Notes: generated by a model from the sequence alone, not told the origin. 64,000 nucleotides of DNA from Ariolimax columbianus (GCA_036924085.1 JAVGWX010000025.1:32127921-32191920), one strand, 5' to 3'; shown: positions 44,440-57,400, counted from the first letter of the stretch. Program-made: numbers and translations.

Positions 44440-46712
44440 AAACGAGTTCTCTAAAACACTCGGGAATAAATATCAAGCACTGGAGCAGCTAGATGAAGGG
44501 GCCAGCATTGAGGAGAAATGGGAACAAGTACAAAGTACATGGAAAACTGCATGCGAGGAAGTGCTAGGAGTGAAGAAACGGCAGTAAAAAGAATGGATAA
44601 ACAGCAGAAACAAATCACTAAGATTGAGAAGAGGCGAAATAAGAAAACGGCCTTACTAAATAGTAAAACAGCTGTAAAAGGCACAGCACAGAAAGAGGAT
44701 GAAGAGAGCAACACAGGTGTTAAAAAAAGCATCAAGGCGAACAAAAGACAATACATTGATGGTCTGACTGAGGAAGAGGAAGAGGCTGCAGGAAAGGGAT
44801 ATGCGAATGGTCTCTATGAGGCTACCACGAAACTATCGGGAAAGTATCAACAACAAGGTAGACAATCAACAATAAACTTGGGGCAAAGATAACTAACCTT
44901 GAAGAACAGAGGGAAAGATGGGTAGAATACTTTGATGAGCTGTTGAGCAGACCAGCACAAGACAACCCACCAGCAGAAGAGGACCTGCCGATCAACTGTG
45001 ATAGTCCAAGTAAAGAAGAGATTAGAAGGGCAATAGAGTTTCTAAGGAACGGAAAAGCAGCAGGAGCTGATGGGATACCACAGGAAGCTCTAACAGCAGA
45101 CGTTGAAACATCTACTAACATGCTCCACAACTTGATAGGTGCCATCTGGGAGCAAGAGAGCTTACCAAAAGATTGGAGAGAGGGCTACCTGGTGAAATTG
45201 CCTAAGAAGGGAGATTTACAGGAATGCAAAAAACCAAAGAGGAATAATGGTGTTATCAGTGCCGGGAAATAATAGAGTAATACTAGAAAGGTTGAAAAAG
45301 GCAGTGGATAACAAGATAAGGGATGAGCGGGCAGGCTTCAGGCAGAATAGATCATGCATTTACCAGATAACAAGATAAGGGATGAGCAGGCGAGCTTCAG
45401 ACAGAATAGATCATGCATTGACCAGATAGCCAGATAAGGGATGAGCAGGCGAGCTTCAGACAGAATAGATCATGCATTGACCAGATAACAAGATAAGGGA
45501 TGAGCAGGCGAGCTTCAGGCAGAATAGATCATGGATTCACCAGATAGCCAGATAAGGGATGAGCAGACGGGCTTCAGACAGAATACATCATGCATTGACT
45601 AGATAGCCACGTTGCTGATAATTGTGGAGCAATCATTGGGTTCGAGTTTGTACATCAATTTTGTTGATTATGATAAGGCTTTTGACAGTTTGGACGGAGA
45701 TATACTCTGGAAACTACTGAGGCACTATGGAACTCCTCAAAAGCTCACAAACATAATTAGTCAGACGTATTAAAGTATGCAATGTAGAGTTATACACGAA
45801 GGACAACTCACAGAGCCATTCAAAATTAAATCAAGGGTACAACTGGTTGCCTACTGTCGCCTTTCCTGTTCATTCTGGCAGTGGACTGGATTATGAAAGT
45901 AACAACAAATGAGAGAAATGGAATCCAGTGGACCTTGAATAAACAGCTGGATTTTGTGGATGATATAGTCCTTCTGTCCCAAAGCCAAATGTAAAGGAGA
46001 CTGGATTATACCTCTAAACAAATTAGTTTGAAGATCCATGAGGAAAAGATCAAAATAATTAGGGTCTATACAGCAAACACAGAACCAATCAGGCTGAGAG
46101 GAACGCCACTGGAAGAGGTATTTACATACCTAGGTAGTATCATCAACAAAGAAGGAGGGACAGGCGAGGATATAAACACAAGGATACAAAAAGCAAGAAT
46201 TACATTCAGAATGTTGAAACCGAACGGAACTTCAAGGAAATGAGGAAGACAAAAATAAGGATTTTCAATCCAAATATGAAGCCAGTCCTGCTGTATCGAG
46301 CGGAAACCTGGAGGATGACCAAAGGCAATGACAGGAGCCTGAAGGGTTTTGTCAACAGATGCCTAAAAGATCCTTGGTATAAAATGGTTTGACAAAGTTA
46401 CAAACGACAGACTGTGGGAGAGAGCAGGACAAGGTGAATTAGAAAAGGAAATGTTAGGAAGAAAGTGGAGATGGATGGGTTGTACATTAAGAAAGCCCCA
46501 GGCCAGTATCACCAAAGCAATCCCTGTCATGGAACCCCCAGGGAAGGAGTGCCATAGGCAGACCAAGGAATGCATGGGGACGATATCTGGAGGCAGAAAT
46601 AAAGAAAACAGTAAAAAGCTGGAATGAAGTGGAAAAGATTGCACAGGACAGAGCTGCTTGGCGAGGGTTGGTTGATGGCCTATGCACTCCTGAGTGATAG
46701 AAGGCGAAATAA
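44440..46712 (+). pseudogene. Decayed LINE reverse transcriptase, nearly full ORF2 C-terminal two-thirds
   Basis: Readable in pieces over several frames: ERWVEYFDELLSRPA, EEIRRAIEFLRNGKAAGADG, WEQESLPKDWREGYLVKLPK, NKIRDERAGFRQNRSC, then the 59-bp array, YINFVDYDKAFDSLDGDILW (motif A), a degraded motif B, LDFVDDIVLLSQS (motif C, F-DD kept), FTYLGSIINKEGGTGEDINT, ETWRMTKG and a C-terminus ending DR-AWR-LVDGLC. Many stops and indels. No endonuclease is seen upstream of 44440. It lies between the arms of the inverted repeat. Confidence 0.88.
45310..45608. repeat. 59-bp minisatellite inside LINE RT
   Basis: Five copies of 59 bp (AACAAGATAAGGGATGAGCA ... AGAATAGATCATGCATTGAC). The unit encodes the RT segment NKIRDEQAGFRQNRSC-DQI, which is single copy in other LINEs. 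Units differ by GATAACAAG versus GATAGCCAG at the joint. Confidence 0.93.
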
Positions 46713-47394
46713 TATATATGACATTCTATACAAAACTCGTTCTACGCCGATTAACTGCTAACTATTATGTAGTCATGTCTGCCTTCTAGCAGTTGGTGAA
46801 GAACTTGATGTCTGGCGTCCGTCGATCCTACACCTGCAGGATAATAGTTTCTTACTGTTATGGTGGGTGTGCTAGAGCTACCCTTCTAATCTAAGACACT
46901 TTACCGCAAGGAACTCTTTACACCATTTATTTTGATTGAAGAACGAACACGCCAGTTACCAGCACATGTAACATATAGTTTATGTTAGCTTACAAAACAA
47001 AACATCAATGTCTGCCTATACACGGCAAACTCTCTAACTCACGTGCCTGGCTACCAGAGCCTAAGGCCGTTATCCTATTGTATACCTGATCTGTGTCTAA
47101 ATGATATCCTGAGACTTTCGGTGAACTGAACACAAATAGTTGTCTCGTCTAAACTATTCTCTTGGACAAAATCTACTGCTATCTACTGGCTGGTTTTCAT
47201 ATCTGTAACTGCCTTCTCATAAAAGTGTACAGGGTGCCTCCTTCATGGACGATTATAAGGAGGTTTGTCTACCAACAGACAGAATTTGTGAAGATGGCTT
47301 TTCTAGATTTGACTTTAATATTAGCTTCAAATGAATCTTGAATTATGCTATAATAATAGTTACCAATATTTGCGCGTCTGCCATGTGGACTTCT
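46713..47394. other. No recognisable feature
   Basis: Unique sequence downstream of the LINE relic; only short frames. Confidence 0.5.
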
Positions 47395-48165
47395 TGTCTT
47401 GTAGAATCTGTTCGTCATGTCAGCGTCCCATCCCCTGTAGTGCTTACGATCCACTCGCTCTCTCGGCTCCTCCCTTGTAGTGCTTACGATCCACTCGCTC
47501 TCTCGTCTCCTCTCCTGTAGTGCTTACGATCCGTTCGCTCTCTCGTCTCCTAACTAGAATTACTTTGACACGCTTACGACCCGCTTGCTCTCTCGTCTCA
47601 TCCCCTGTAGTGCTTACGATCCGTTCGCTCTCTCGTCTACTCCCCTGTAGTGCTTACGATCCGCTCGCTCTCTCGTCTCCTAACTAGAATTACTTTGACA
47701 CGCTTACGACCCGCTTGCTCTCTCGTCTCCTCACCTGTAGTGCTTACGATCCGCTCGCTCTCTCGTCTCCTCCCCTGTAGTGCTTACGATCAACTCGCTC
47801 TCTCGTCTCCTCCCCTGTAGTGCTTACGATCCACTCGCTCTCTCGTCTCCTCCCCTGTAGTGCTTTCGATCCACTCGCTCTCTCGTCTCCCCTGTAGTGC
47901 TTACGATCCGCTCGCTCTCTCGTCTCCTTCCCTGTAGTGGTTACGATCCTCTCGTCTCCTAACTAGAATTACTCTGACAAGCTGACGATCCGCTCGCTCT
48001 CTCGTCTCCTAACTAGAATTACTCTGACACGCTGACGATTCGCTCGCTCTCTCGTCTCCCAGCTATAATTACTCTGGCACGCTGACGATTCGCTCGCTCT
48101 CTCGTCTCCTCTCCTGTAGTGCTTACGATTCGCTCGTCTCCCAGCTAGAATTACTCTGACAAGCT
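47395..48165. repeat. Composite 40/50-bp minisatellite
   Basis: Two unit types share CTTACGATCCGCTCGCTCTC. The 40-bp type has CTCCTGTAGTG; the 50-bp type has AACTAGAATTACTTTGACA. They are interspersed irregularly, about 17 units in all. Confidence 0.93.
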
Positions 48166-48944
48166 GACTGCCCCCTAAGTAACTCTTTGCTGATGCAAAA
48201 GGCGCTAAAATCTATCGCAGCTCATTGGTCAGTCACGCAAAAAATGCCGGATTGTTTTCGTAGAATTTCCGGATTTTCATCTCTCCTGAGTTTGGATGCG
48301 TATCATTGCGTCATGCGTGCCCATCCACCAGCCCTCTGACGCAGCGTTTGCATGGGATCAGCCGAGTAGTGTAAAATAACTTACGTACTCGCTACGTTTT
48401 AACCAATATATGCTGGTCTAGGTTCAGCTGTACTGACTCAAGGCCGTCGTTTTGTCTTCCCGACAAGCGTTTTGTGAATAATTTCCCGCCACCAGAACCC
48501 CTTAACAGGACTTACCAAAAAAATTGAAATGTGTTTTTTTTATCCCTTACTAAATCCTGAACCTAAACTATGTCTATTAACATACATTTTATATTTTGTC
48601 TAAAATCTGTTACATGGGGCTGCTCCCTGGGGTTTCTGATTAGAACTCTTTCGATCAGGGGCTATGGCCGACACCTTTGACCATTCTGGTTCAGATACAT
48701 TTCGATACAACCTGACATACGCAGACAACGATCCAGTCTGCGAGACTCTTCTAGGTGCCACCTTTCTCGTACTATCAGACATGAGCCGTTTATCTCTCGC
48801 TCTCAACAGATCACCTCGAACTGATGACTGCAAAGACTACAGATATACTAAGTGTACAGGTCTCCTTCTCTTCTCGTTGATCATAGAAGGGCCACCATTC
48901 ACTTCAAAAGGCTAAAATGAAATGGCCCCTGCAGCATAGTGGGA
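48166..48944. other. No assigned feature
   Basis: Overlapping frames at 48600-48915 on both strands were not recognised. No repeat periodicity is seen. Confidence 0.45.
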
Positions 48945-49091
48945 TAGCCTTCTAGATCAGCTCTCGAAAATGGAATCTCTTCTCTCATTTATAGACCCAT
49001 TTTAGCCGTACATATACCAAGATGGCGGCTGAGTGGTCCTTCCTAGTTGACTGGTCAGCCGTGAATCTTATTTTGGCTACTCCCCTTTTGA
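48945..49091 (-). repeat. Inverted repeat, right arm, abutting duplication copy B
   Basis: Reverse complement of 43300-43445. Its outer edge (CCCCTTTTGA, 49091) is the base next to the start of copy B at 49092. Confidence 0.8.
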
Positions 49092-49194
49092 TGTGTCCAC
49101 GTGCGATCTAGCCCGGTGGGTCTAACAACTAGCGAAATGTAAAAGTACTGATGAGCGTAAACACAACTCAACGAAGTCCAAAATCTATACCTGA

Positions 49195-49525
49195 ATTTAA
49201 AGTACAACCAAGATAACGATCACAGGCAAGGCAAAAACCAAACCTGAAGTTATTTTAGAACAACAGAAGATTGAGAAAGTCACAAGCTTTGAGTACCTCG
49301 GCTCAGTTATAAGCGCCAATGGCTACGGCAATGCAGAGGTTCAATAAAATGATAAACTGATGACAGAACATTAATAAAATGAAAATAACTATTCTGTGAA
49401 CTTGCATTATACCGATGAAGACATACGGATGTGAAACGTGGACCCCCACACAAACACTTAAGAAAAGGATTGCATCTTTTGAACTAAAGGACTACAGAAA
49501 AGTGCTCAAAATACAATGGATGATT
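49195..49525 (+). pseudogene. LINE RT C-terminal fragment (copy B)
   Basis: Same as 29555-29917 (FEYLGSVIS-NGYGNAEVQ then frameshifted KKRIASFELK). It is joined at ACAATGGATGATTTAAAAAA directly to the interior of the CR1-like tail, showing a ~280-bp deletion relative to copy A. Confidence 0.72.
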
Positions 49526-50175
49526 TAAAAAAAAACAACTTGTTATAGTCTAATTTATCCATTCCTCTGATCATCTTATAAGCCTGCATTAAGTCACCAC
49601 GAATTCTTCTCTCTTCTAGACACTGTAGGCCGGTTTTTCCTCATAACTGTAATTCTGCAATCCCACTATCAGCGTTGTCGCTCTTTTTTGTATTCTTTCC
49701 AGCATGTTTGTATCCCCTCTATGATAAGGACTCCACGCCTGTACACATAACTCCAATCTAGGTCTAACTAATGCTTTATACAGTTTGACTACCACTTCCT
49801 TGCTCCTATGTTTAATATTTATTTTTATCATACCTAACATTGCATTTGCCTTTTTCATTGCTACCTGAACTTGCTCACTCACCTTACCTGTATGATCTAG
49901 TATAACTTCTAAGTCCCTTTCCTTATCTATCTTTCTAATATTGTTCTCTCCCATTCTGTAATTATGTTTCATATTGGATCTACCCATGTGGATGACTGTA
50001 CATTTATCTACATTAAACTCCATTTGCGAACTTACAAACCACTCTCGAATTTTATCTAAATCTGATCTCAATATATCCACATCTGCTTGAGATATAGATA
50101 AAGATATAGATACAATATAGATCCTACTTAATATCAAGCAAAATTGGTTAGTAAACAACATCTTGTCTCGAATGC
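49526..50175 (-). pseudogene. CR1-like LINE RT C-terminus (copy B)
   Basis: Part of one open frame, 49616-50248 minus (210 codons): SQADVDILRSDLDKIREWFV, FNVDKCTVIHMGRSNMKHNY, RDLEVILDHTGKVSEQVQVA, EVVVKLYKALVRPRLELCVQ and AWSPYHRGDTNMLERIQKRA. The first ~30 codons come from the neighbouring I-group fragment read out of frame. The 3' UTR is deleted. Confidence 0.85.
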
Positions 50176-50690
50176 TAAAATAGTTTCTTCTTCGTTCGTC
50201 TTCAGACCTCAGCTTCAATGATTTTAACGAAGGCAGCAGTCGACTCAAGGCTATGTACCCTTCCGTACAGCTTCTCGTGGATGGACACTGGCTGTTGCCA
50301 ATTGTTACTTCTTTTGTCGGTATACAGCGGACATGACTGCAAAATATATTCTGCCTTCATGGGGGCTGTGCCGCAGGCACAAATGTCTGTAGTGCCATCT
50401 TGAACTTGTTGTACAGATGGCATCTGAGTCTGTTGTGACCTGTGCGTAGCCGGAAAATGATCATCTGGTCTCGCCTGGAGAGTTGATGGTAGGCATCGTT
50501 TTCTATGTGGCCAGGGTGATCCTATTTTCCATTTTGCACTGCACGTTGTCCTGATGAATGCTTTAGTTTCATTGTATGTGATTTCTGTATCACTCTGCTG
50601 CAGCATTCCTCGCTCTCTGGCGAGCCTGTCCACCTCTCCGTTGCCTGGAATGGCGCAGTGGGCTGGTGTCCACTGGGCTCTTGAGGGCCA
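50176..50690 (-). pseudogene. I-group LINE 3' fragment (copy B, longer)
   Basis: Minus strand: GNGEVDRLARERGMLQQSD, TYNETKAFIRTT, then a frameshifted stretch, then TTDICACGTAPMKAEYILQS C (zinc knuckle) and LYGRVHSLESTAAFVKIIEA. It preserves the knuckle and the C-terminus that are missing in copy A (30827-31140). Confidence 0.78.
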
Positions 50691-50769
50691 TTACACTGTT
50701 AGGTCGTCTGTGAAAATGACCACTTGCTTTGCTGTATAATAGTTTGACCACATCAAACGCCATACTAAC

Positions 50770-50990
50770 CTACAAAGAACGATACAGGAGGGTTTGGTGC
50801 TTGGAAAGCGGGGCTGAAGCAGACCGATGAAAAAATGGAAACAAGACATCACGGAGGTCCTGACGATGACAACGATAGAGCCGATACTTCTGGCTAGAGA
50901 TCGAGTTACAGATCGGCTGTTGTGAAAGTGATTTTCTGCAAATGACATGCAACATGATGATGATAATAATGAAGATAATGATGAAAGTGA
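50770..50990 (+). pseudogene. LINE 3' end with (GAT)n tail (copy B)
   Basis: MKKWKQDITEVLTMTTIEPI then LLARDRVTDRLL, followed by a shorter GATGATAATAATGA tail than in copy A. Confidence 0.6.
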
Positions 50991-52485
50991 GCGATTTTCT
51001 GTGCTATGTAATAATGCTTGTTATGGTATACAAAAATATATGTGACTTTATTGTTGACGTAGATCTAGCAAATACTATTTTCATTTATAAACATCATTGC
51101 ATAATTTCAGAAGTGCCGATTATGCTAGCAATCAGCTAGAGGTTAGTGATATTTAAGATAATATCTGTTGGTAACTGAGACGCTAGTCCGGTCAAGCACA
51201 ACACATTGTCCAGGACGTTGCGTCAGGGTCAATCACAATGTTTTTCGTTCATCCCGAACCTTGACTTTTTAACCCAGCCAGTCCATCCAGTCGAGTATTC
51301 TGTAAATCCGGGATGTGGATGGGTGGGAAGATGGGAACTGCATATTCGCAGTCAGTGAAAGCAGAGAAAGTTTACTTCGCGAGACGGTGATCATGATTGT
51401 CAGCAAATCCATGTACCTCAGTCGCTTTATTGCTCAGCAAGGTGTCCCGCAACTGACGCAGCTTTTGACTGTAGTTTAGCTTGTCAGCGGACCTACGCTC
51501 TCTGCTCGCCCGTCGTCACAGGACTCGACTGTGTTAGTACTGGATACATGAAAAGAGAATGACTTGCGCGATGAATTTCCTTTAAGTGAGCAAGGGTTGC
51601 GCAGTTTGTCGACCACACTCTCTCGCTCGAGTCCAACTTTAACCAGTGGCAAGACAAGTCAGGACGACTGGATATGAGCTCGGGTGCAGTGGTTGACCAC
51701 GGATGCTCAAGTGCCTGGCCGTGTTCTGTGTGGTCCACACCTATCAGCACATTTGCATTCCGTTCTCTGGACAACATTCTGTTACTTAAGCCATATCAGG
51801 GCTTGCTGGTTCAAGATTGAGAACGAACGACCCTAAGCCAGCAAGCCATTTAATAAAAAAACAGAATGCGATAATGGAGAAAACACTAAAAAGCATTATT
51901 TCTTTTTGTTTGCCTCGTTTACCGTGGTTCCTAAGAGGCAGTATATTGTTCTGTGTTTTGCACTTTAGAGCCTGGTTAAACCATATTCAGCACGAAATTT
52001 AATAGGTGTACGACCCTGTCAAATCAGGAATCTGAACACAGACATGTTTTGTTTGTGAGCCATCGAAACTTCGCAACCACTTTTGAACACTTCTATAAAA
52101 GCGTAACACATGCAATCCAAATTCATATCTTTTCTATCGTTATCGCTGCTTGTTTCAAATCTATCAATAACATGACCTCCCATAGTGTATCCGGGGTCCC
52201 TAACTGAGAATGGTAGAATATAACCGCCACAGAATACTGTCACAGTAGGTCAAGGGCAAACAATCTTAAGCGATGTATGTATTTCTCCTGAGTGGCCAAA
52301 ACATTAATTGAATGTTGAACGCGAGGACTAAGAGTTGTCCATGGATGTGGCAATCTCAAAATGTACAAATTATCGCTACCCTACTGCAAATAACTAGAAA
52401 AAGTCTTTCCTAAAAGCTGGTTATGGTAAGTCAAATACAATGCTGGACCTGTGCTTCAACAAAAAGAGATGAGTAATCTTGATTT
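50991..52485. other. No assigned feature (copy B unique part)
   Basis: Counterpart of 31461-32955. The 140-codon minus frame of copy A is broken here by a 1-bp deletion in the TTTTTGACTG region near 51466. Confidence 0.5.
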
Positions 52486-52487
52486 AA

Positions 52488-52805
52488 CTTAACTTAACGT
52501 CTTTATACTGGTTTAGAAGATTATGCAGAGTCTGTACGCAACCAGTTTCATTTACATTTCCTTGCTCAATAAGCTATGCGCATCCAATGTATTCTTAAAT
52601 GCATCAACTGCCCCTGCTTCCATCACTTCCTGGGGAAATGCATTCCAAGCATTCACCCCTCTCTGACTAAAGAAATATTTCCAAATATCAAATCTTGACC
52701 TTTCTTTATTTAATTTGAAGCTATGCCTTTTTGTTCTGATTTGATTGATTGAACTCCATGGATGTATTGAAAGGCGTGACTAAAGAGAGTTGTGCATGAG
52801 GATAG
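52488..52805 (-). pseudogene. CR1-like LINE 3' end (copy B, second)
   Basis: Counterpart of 32960-33300: VNAWNAFPQEV, NTLDAH region and a TAAACCAGTATAAAGACG tail followed by TTAAGTTAAG. Confidence 0.78.
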
Positions 52806-52929
52806 CAACCACATCATGCAAGTAAACTGTTACATAAACTCCTACTGCAAGATCATGCAAAGCTTTTTGCTGAAGTCATCTTGATGGAGGTTGAATGTAC
52901 TTGTACTGAAGTGCTTCGGCTGGCGCGAA

Positions 52930-53110
52930 AAATGTCAAGAAAAGAGATCTTCCTTGTTCGTCTGCAGACCTCGAATTCAATTACTCTAACGAAGGCAGCA
53001 GTTGACTTGAGGGTCTGAGCACTTCTGTACAGCTAATCGTGGAAGGACACTGGTTGTTGACAATTGCTACTTCTTTTCGGTAAACGATGGGCAGGGCTGC
53101 AAAATGTGTT
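52930..53110 (-). pseudogene. I-group LINE 3' tail fragment (copy B)
   Basis: Counterpart of 33415-33600; shares TCTAACGAAGGCAGCAG and CGGTAAACGATGG. Confidence 0.55.
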
Positions 53111-53409
53111 CTGATGTCATGGGGGATGTGCCGATAAGATAGATGGCCAGCTAGAGTCGTTGCCTTGTGTTTTAAGTCAAGTCAGGTAATCCTCATACTC
53201 AACCATTGTCTTTCGTGTTGATCGTCCACGGCAACGGTTGATGAGTCTCGGGCAGCGTGGAGGAAGACGGAGTATAATCAAAATGTCTCAGCGAGGTGTT
53301 CCGCGGGAGACTCCATTAGTGGTGAGGTCTTGTATTTCGTATAGTGTAAAGTGCAGAATCTGCAACAAAAGAAATAGTATTTGTAAGATTATGTGTTTAA
53401 ATTAATCTT

Positions 53410-53720
53410 AGTCTTAGTAGACCTGTAATTCTACAAGGGAAGATGACCATGTGGAGGTCCCAGCTGTGGTGTTAGCTGGATAAAGTAGGGATGAGGATTT
53501 CCTGCTTAGCGTGTTAGGCTCGAGCAGCTTATTACTCCGCTGTGTTAAGACAAGTGCCAAGAAGTTTGGTTAATAGATCTGCGAGTCCATCTTAAAAGAC
53601 TCTTAACAAACCAACTAAGCATGGCCAGTGTTGTGCCATGTCACACAGTTAGTCGCTTCTTATGACATGCTTTATGTAGGGCAGTGGTGCTATTCTTGTC
53701 ATTGCCATACCCAAAGATCC
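53410..53720 (+). repeat. Dispersed element D1, longest unexpanded copy (copy B)
   Basis: Contains the unexpanded TAGACCTGTAATTCTACAAG part, the TTTCCTGCTTAGCG part, and the segment ATGTCACACAGTTAGTCGC ... GGGCAGTGGTGCT that also ends the 4786-5590 copy. Confidence 0.78.
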
Positions 53721-53959
53721 AGAATCATTCGGAATGTTTACTGTAGTACGCCGCCCATACAGTGGGTTAGAGGACATATGTTGCTTATACAGAGAATACT
53801 AGTTGTTTTTGCTTGTGAATGCACATAGCGACAAAGGGGCATTTTGCTACTCAGATATTAAGCTCGCAATATCACTAGACCTTTAAACGAATAATGCGAA
53901 TCACAATGTAAACATGTAATTCCATAGTAGTGGATCCAGCGGGAAGCTTCAACTGGTTC

Positions 53960-54340
53960 ATTTCTTCTTCTCCTTTTCGTTCGTCTTCAGACATCAACTT
54001 CAATGACTCTAACGAAGTCATCAGTTGACTCAAGGCTCTCTACGCTTCCGTACAGCTTCTCGTGGAAGGACACTAGCTGTTGCCAAATGCTACTTCTTTT
54101 GTCGGTATACTGTGGACATGACTGCAAAATATGTTCTTGCGTGGTTGCGAAGGTCTGTAGTACCAATCTTGAACTTGTTGTACAGATGACATCTCAGACT
54201 GTTGTGACCTGTGCGTAGCCGGAGAATGATAATCTATGTGGCCAGGGTGTCGTTTTTTATCTCCATTTTGCACTGTACGTTGCCCTAATGAATGCTTTTG
54301 TCTCATTGTATGTAATTTCTGTATCTAACGTAGGTTAGGT
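53960..54340 (-). pseudogene. I-group LINE 3' tail fragment (copy B, second)
   Basis: Counterpart of 34115-34370 but retaining ~130 bp more (CTTGAACTTGTTGTACAGAT, GTTGTGACCTGTGCGTAGCC), which match the RLRTGHNR-type segment in 50400-50460. Confidence 0.65.
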
Positions 54341-54484
54341 TCTTGATTTTGTTCCATAGCGGTATTTTAACCATTGCTATCTATTTTGTATACTCCACAG
54401 GCGATAAGAGAGAGACTGGAACATGAGGGAACTACGTTTTGAACTTTCCCAGTTTTACTACAATAATCGCTCAGCAATTTATAT

Positions 54485-57400
54485 AATGTACAGACCGACA
54501 CTATGCATTAATGTCTGAAATAGTATCTTGCTATCCACATGTTAACACACTGACCCTAGGCATTACAGTTCTAACTAGTATCTTACTATCCATATTTTAA
54601 CAAACTCACCCTAGGCATTACAGTCCTAGCTAGTATCTTACTATGCTACATCAAGTTTTAATGTCCTATATATAGTATCTTACTATCCACAGACTATCAT
54701 TCCAGCATTAAATGTTGATGTCCTACACAGTATCTACCTAAGCACATGGTAACAGTCTTTTATATAATACCTTACTATATGAATATGACCATACAGACAA
54801 TAAACGGTATTGTCCTACAAAGTATCGCACTATCCCCATTAAACATAAGTTCACTGACTCGAAACTTTACAGTCCTACATTGTAATTTGCTATCTATATA
54901 TTAACAGACCAATACCAAGTTTTATTGTTCTTCAAAGTATTATACAATCCCAATGGCATCAGACTGACAGAGAGCTTTAATGTCTTACACATGATCTTAC
55001 AATCCACATATTAACAAACCAACTCTAGATTAAATGCACTGCACAGTATCCACTATCCAGATGTTAGACTTACCCAACACATTGATGTCCTACATAGTTC
55101 CTTACTGCCACCATGTTAACAGGCCAACACAGAATTTTAATGTCTTACAGAGTATCTTACTATCCACATGTCAACAGGCCAAGACAGAGCTTTAATGTGC
55201 TACAGAGTATCTTACTATCCACATGTCAACAGGCCAAGACAGAGCTTTAATGTGCTACAGAGTATCTTACTATCCACATGTCAACAGCCAAACACATAGT
55301 TTGAATGTCTTACAGAGTATTTTACTATCCACATGTCAACAGGCCAAGACAGAGCTTTAATGGGCTACAGAGTATCTTACTATCCACATGTCAATAGCCA
55401 AACACATAGTTTGAATGTCCTACAGAGTATTTTACTATCCACATGTCAACAGGCAAACACATACCTTGAATGTCTTACAGAGTATTTTACTATCCACATG
55501 TCAACAGGCAAACACATACCTTGAATGTCCTACAGAGTATCTTACTATCCACATGACAGCGTACTTCGAAGAAGATATCTTACTGTACCCATGTCATCAG
55601 CCCGACTCTGAGCTTTGCTATCCTACATGATATTGTACTATCCACATGTTTTAATGTCATTCATAGCATTTTACAGTCTCCATGTCAACAGACCAACACC
55701 AAGCTGTAATGTCCTAATATAAAATCTTTCTTTCTAAATGTTAGTAGACCTAATATCAAGCTGTAATGTACTACATAAAATCTTACTATCTAAATTTTAA
55801 CAGACCGATGCTATTCGCTAATATCCTACATATTATCTTACTGTCACCATGTGGACGGTGTGGCCTAGTGGTTAAGGTGGCACGGCTCAAAACCCAAAGG
55901 TGCTGGGTTCAATCCCCATCACAGCGCCGTTACCCCGGGGAAGCAAATAATTAGAAAATGCAAGAGGAAGCAGACCCTTACATAAAATGCATGCTGAAGT
56001 TGGATGCACTTGGCCGACAGGCGCAAAAGAAAAACCACAGTACAATGTACACCACCTTGGGGATTAGAGAAATAAGGCGAACTAAAAAAAAAACCAAACA
56101 AACAAACTGTCACCATGTCAACAGAATTACACTAAGCTTCAGTGTCCTATATATTATCTTAATGTCTTCATATAACCAACCGATTCTTTAGATTTAATGC
56201 GATACATAGCATCTTACTGTCTACATATTAGCATACTATCTGAGTATCCCAACAGTAACATACACGAACAGTCACCTAACTTTACTGTCCTGCATAGCAT
56301 CTTACAATCCCCATGTTAACAAACCTACCTAAAGGTCTTAGTGTCCTACATAATATCTTACTGACCCCATTTTAACAGATCTAAACTGAGCTTGACGGTC
56401 CTATAAAGTATCTCACTGACGCCACTTTAACAGACCAAATCTGATTTTTAATCTCCTACATAGTATCTTAGTATCAGCATGACAAAAGATGAAAGCTAAC
56501 ACTGAGCTTGAAGGTCCTAGGTAGTATCTTACTGTCTGTATATTAACAGATGGACATCAAGATAATTGTCCTGTAAAGTATCATACTATCCCTATCTTAG
56601 CAGGCTGACAACAAGCTGTAATGTCCTACATAGTACATTACTAATTTGCATGTTAATAGCCAAAAACCTAGCTTTTTGCATAGATGACGGAAAAAGTATC
56701 TAACTATGCAACTATTAGCAGACAGACACTGAGTTTTATTGTCCTATGTAGCATTAAACTGTTTGCATGTTTACAAACCATTCCCATTTGTTAATGTCCT
56801 ACATGTAATCTTACTGTCCAGAAGTTAACATACTAACACAAAGCTTAAATGACCTACTTTTAATCTTTCTGTACAAGGATAGCTGTCTGACACAAATCTT
56901 TAATGTCCTACCTATTGTTTTACTATCCACACGTTATAACAGAATGAAAGCAAGCTTCACTTTTCTACATAACATCAAACTATCCTCTTTATAACACACA
57001 GACAGTGAACTTTCATGTCCTACTTATTTTCTTAATATGCACATGTTAATATACATCAACTGAGAAATAATGTTGTATATATTTTCTCACTATCCACTTG
57101 AAAACAGACCAACCTCATGAATAGGTGTCCTACATAGTATATTTTTTCCCCCAGGTAAACAGACCAAAACTGAGTAGTTATGTCCTACATAGTATCTTAC
57201 TCTCCGCTTGTTAACAGACCAACACTGATCTGTAATGTCCTTTATAGTATCTTACTATCCCCAGGTCAAAATACCAACACAGAGCAGTAATGTCCTACAT
57301 AGTATCTTACTATCCGCGTGTTAACAGAATGACAGCTAGCATTACTTTACCTCATAGTATTGTACTATCCACTTGTTAGCATACGAACAGTGAGCTTTCA

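Noticed and set aside
48600..48915. Possible gene on either strand
   Set aside because: Two overlapping short frames with no recognised family, start context or splice support.
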